Assembly (NCBI RefSeq): GCF_024220585.1
Contig: NZ_JAMXKF010000013.1
Coordinates: forward strand, 738 to 64,737
Length of the DNA: 64,000 bases
Reading direction: 5' to 3'
Source of the DNA: Dyadobacter diqingensis
GTDB lineage: Bacteria > Bacteroidota > Bacteroidia > Cytophagales > Spirosomataceae
Part shown: positions 61,881 through 64,000 of the stretch, one piece after another
Layout of the letters: each line of letters starts with the position of its first letter
How positions within the stretch are numbered: the stretch's first letter is position 1
The notes under the pieces: generated by a model
Told to the model about the DNA's origin: nothing
The model's database searches: none
Seen by the model: the letters and a program-made list of their open reading frames with translations, nothing else
Program-made: the position numbers and the translations under genes

Positions 61881-62396
61881 TTATTTTTTCAATGTATCCT
61901 TTCTGACATAAAGATTCATCGAAAATGCGTACGCGTGATGTTCATCCGTTTCGTGATAATCGGAAGAAATCAGCTCCCATTCGTCCCAGTTTACGTTTGG
62001 GAAAAAGGCATCTCCGTCAACCGTCGTATGGACGATGGTCAGGTAGAGTCTTTCAACCAAAGGCAGAGCCTGTTCAAAAACGGAAGCGCCTCCTAACACA
62101 AATACTTCGTTTTCGTCTTTAAGTAACGCAATACCTTCATGTAAATCATCAGCAAGTTCAGTATCAGCTGATTTGTCAAGATTTTTGTTTCTTGTCAATA
62201 CCACATTCCGATAGGATGAATGCAGCGCATCGGGCGCTTCGAAGCTTTTGCGGCCTGTCAGAAATGCTTTGCGATCGGTTACTTTTCTAAAATGTTTCCA
62301 TTCATCAGGAAGATGCCAGGGCAGCCGGTTGTCTTGTCCAATGACATGGTTTTCGCTCATGGCGGCAATGATATATAAGTGCGGTTGGTATGACAA
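61881..62396 (-). CDS. folA: Dihydrofolate reductase
   Basis: A 171-residue DHFR that reduces dihydrofolate with NADPH. Motifs are IIAAMSENHVIGQDNRLPWHLPDEWKHF, GRKSFEAPDAL and EVFVLGGASVFEQALPLVERLYLTIVH. The acidic active-site residue is Glu (LPDEW) at the site of E. coli Asp27. The start is taken at the TTG at 62396 because the first ATG (62360) falls after the first beta strand. The gene heads a leftward operon with the C25 and glycosyltransferase-like genes. Confidence 0.92.
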   Translation of the reverse strand: MSYQPHLYIIAAMSENHVIGQDNRLPWHLPDEWKHFRKVTDRKAFLTGRKSFEAPDALHSSYRNVVLTRNKNLDKSADTELADDLHEGIALLKDENEVFVLGGASVFEQALPLVERLYLTIVHTTVDGDAFFPNVNWDEWELISSDYHETDEHHAYAFSMNLYVRKDTLKK

Positions 62397-62528
62397 ACGT
62401 ATTGGATTTTTAAGATAAATATTTTCAAAATACGTCTATAAAAATCAAACCCAAAAAAACAGGGTACTTTTTTACCGATCAAACCGGAATCTTACCACTC
62501 ATCAAATGCATGAAAAAATTTTCACATA

Positions 62529-62564
62529 GTACCTTGCATAGCAAAGTACCTGTGCATACCTTTG
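62529..62564 (+). promoter_or_regulatory. PadR operator overlapping its promoter
   Basis: A palindrome GTACnTTGC-N3-GCAAnGTAC (62529-62549) contains the TTG of the promoter at 62534-62536; TACCTTTG follows at 62557-62564 after a 20-bp spacer. Binding there would block the -33 region. It is 72 bp before the PadR gene, so autorepression is the simple reading. Confidence 0.7.
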
Positions 62565-62635
62565 TTATTATGGAAGGTGCAAATCCTGTCTGTTAGCCAT
62601 GAAATACATTTCATTAAGTAAAACATGAAACCGAT

Positions 62636-63001
62636 ATGAATATCGAAAATGCCCAAGTGCAGATGCGGAAAGGAATTTTGGAGTTCTGTATCCTGCACAT
62701 CATATCCCGGGGGGAAGTATATGCCTCGGATATGCTGGATGAACTGACTTCCGCCCGGATGATGGTGGTGGAAGGTACCCTTTATCCGCTTTTGACACGA
62801 CTGAAAAATTCAGGCTGGCTGGATTATAAGTGGGTGGAGTCATCTTCGGGCCCGCCGAGGAAATACTATGTTTTGACAGAAGAGGGGAAGATATTCCTGG
62901 ATGCAATGCAGGAAACGTGGTTTGAACTGGCCGATTCGGTGCAGACAGTCATTCATCGCACCGAAGAATTAAGTAAGGGCGATACGTCAAAATCTTCCTA
63001 A
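62636..63001 (+). CDS. PadR-family transcriptional regulator
   Basis: A 121-residue winged-helix regulator: AQVQMRKGILEFCILHIISRGEVYASDMLDEL, ARMMVVEGTLYPLLTRLKNSGWLDYKWVESSSGPPRKYYVLTEEGKIFL. It belongs to the short PadR-s1 group. The gene for a PspC-domain protein follows 38 bp later, a pairing often seen in Bacteroidota, so the regulator probably controls an envelope-stress unit. The palindrome overlapping its promoter at 62529 is the likely binding site. Confidence 0.92.
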   Translation: MNIENAQVQMRKGILEFCILHIISRGEVYASDMLDELTSARMMVVEGTLYPLLTRLKNSGWLDYKWVESSSGPPRKYYVLTEEGKIFLDAMQETWFELADSVQTVIHRTEELSKGDTSKSS

Positions 63002-63039
63002 TCTAACTGATCATTTAAAGACCTTCGATTATTTCAATC

Positions 63040-64000
63040 ATGAAAAAGACAATCAGTATTAATATAGGCGGTGTCATCTTCCACATCGAGGAGGACGGAT
63101 ACGAAAAGCTGAAAAGCTATCTTAATTCCATACAGAAGTACTTTTCTGCCTTCGCTGACAGCAAAGAAATTCTTTCGGATATTGAGGGACGGATTGCAGA
63201 GCGTTTTTTAAACAAACAAAAAGCGGAAAACAAACAGGTTATTTCCCTTGCAGATGTAGATGAACTGATCGCTGCGATGGGTACTGTTGCAGACTTTGAA
63301 GCGATCGAGCAGTCGGAAGATATCTTCGCCGATCCGCTTGAAACCGCTCAGCCAAAAACAGAGAGCCCAAAACAGGAAACTTATACAGCAGCTTCGGGGG
63401 CTCCGAAAGCTGAAAACAAAACATCAGTAAATCCGAGAAAATTATACAGAGATCTTCGCCGCAAACTTGTGGGCGGTGTTGCAGCAGGGTTAGGCCATTA
63501 TTTCACAATCGATCCGCTTTGGGTAAGGCTGGCGTTTTTGTTCGCCGTGATTGGTTTGCCTGCCGGTTCGGGTATGATGGATCTTAACCTAGAAGACGAA
63601 CTTGGTCCGTTATCCGGATTTATGGTCGTGGTTTACATCGCGATGTGGATTGCATTTCCGGGATCAACCACGCTGGAAGAGGATACGAAAATCAAGAAAT
63701 TTTACCGTAACCCCGACCGTAAGGTTGTAGGTGGTGTAGCTTCCGGTGTAGCTTCTTATTTCGGTGTGGATCTGGGTGTGGTGCGTTTTCTTTGGGTACT
63801 TTCCATATTTCTTTTTGGAACAGGGGTTTTGATCTATATCGTATTGTGGATCATAGCTCCGGCGGCCAATACGCTTACCGAAAAGATGGAAATGCAGGGG
63901 GAGCCTATCACGCTTTCCAATATCGAATCCAACATTAAGCAAAGTCTTAATCTGGATGATAAGGGAGGCGAAGAAAATCCCGTGACTAAAATTTTACTTT
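63040..64000 (+). CDS. PspC-domain membrane protein (cut by window end)
   Basis: Open from the ATG at 63040 to the window edge, 320 codons without a stop. The N-terminal region (MKKTISINIGGVIFHIEEDGYEKLKSYLNSI) is a soluble domain with an acidic Pro/Glu/Lys linker. Two PspC domains follow, near residues 125-190 (KLYRDLRRKLVGGVAAGLGHYFTIDPLWVRLAFLF) and 222-285 (KKFYRNPDRKVVGGVASGVASYFGVDLGVVRFLWVL), each with a membrane helix. PspC proteins sense or resist membrane stress. It is downstream of and probably repressed by the PadR protein. The C-terminus is not in the window. Confidence 0.9.
   Translation, partial: MKKTISINIGGVIFHIEEDGYEKLKSYLNSIQKYFSAFADSKEILSDIEGRIAERFLNKQKAENKQVISLADVDELIAAMGTVADFEAIEQSEDIFADPLETAQPKTESPKQETYTAASGAPKAENKTSVNPRKLYRDLRRKLVGGVAAGLGHYFTIDPLWVRLAFLFAVIGLPAGSGMMDLNLEDELGPLSGFMVVVYIAMWIAFPGSTTLEEDTKIKKFYRNPDRKVVGGVASGVASYFGVDLGVVRFLWVLSIFLFGTGVLIYIVLWIIAPAANTLTEKMEMQGEPITLSNIESNIKQSLNLDDKGGEENPVTKILL

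Overview
The window looks like the chromosome of a free-living Bacteroidota, most likely order Cytophagales near Dyadobacter/Spirosoma. The basis is gene content: type IX secretion parts (PorU-type sortase, PorV, a T9SS-tagged CotH protein), a TonB-dependent receptor with a carboxypeptidase-like N-terminal domain, DUF4290, GGGP synthase, and promoters of the Bacteroidota form TTG-N~20-TAnnTTTG. The genus is inferred from style, not from a search. No rRNA, tRNA, insertion sequence, prophage or CRISPR array was seen.

Layout. (1) 1-8130 is a peptide natural-product region. On the minus strand lie a 65-aa double-glycine-leader peptide, two small lipoproteins, a Cys-rich protein and an XRE regulator, separated by a 136-bp tandem promoter-like repeat. 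On the plus strand lie a LytTR response regulator, a LytS-type kinase, a 47-aa Cys-free lanthipeptide-type precursor too short for ordinary gene callers, a receiver-like protein that has lost its phospho-acceptor Asp, and a full-length LanB dehydratase. No LanC, protease or exporter is present. (2) 8367-12734 holds scattered single genes (SGNH hydrolase, glycine-zipper lipoprotein, two VOC proteins, HxlR regulator, esterase). (3) 13008-13859 is an AT-rich orphan that appears to join a PIN-like domain to membrane helices. (4) 13944-21202 is a four-gene secreted carbohydrate-type module (SGNH hydrolase, PVC-type cytochrome/HEAT protein, ThuA, BNR-4). (5) 21488-25124 is a compact kaiC-kaiB-kaiB-histidine kinase operon. 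(6) 25184-39650 is a minus-strand run of envelope and secreted proteins: CotH, 2-hydroxyacid dehydrogenase, M1 peptidase, HupE/UreJ, IPT/TIG lipoprotein plus TonB receptor, and two tandem M14 peptidases. (7) 39792-44950 is a histidine operon segment (hisH-A-F-IE) behind a well-formed attenuator with a His-rich leader peptide, followed by small membrane genes and GGGP synthase. (8) 45099-51976 carries a small lipoprotein, SprT-like protein, PorU, PorV and an M16 protein lacking zinc ligands. (9) 51980-62396 carries photolyase, methyltransferase, DUF1080, murA (Cys-to-Asp active site), DUF4290, a membrane glycosyltransferase-like protein, a second C25/PorU-like protein and DHFR. (10) 62529-64000 is a PadR regulator with an operator-promoter overlap driving a PspC-domain protein cut by the window end.

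The strongest leads are the Cys-free lanthipeptide-type locus with its pseudo-receiver and repeated promoter module, the his attenuator, and the Kai-like operon.
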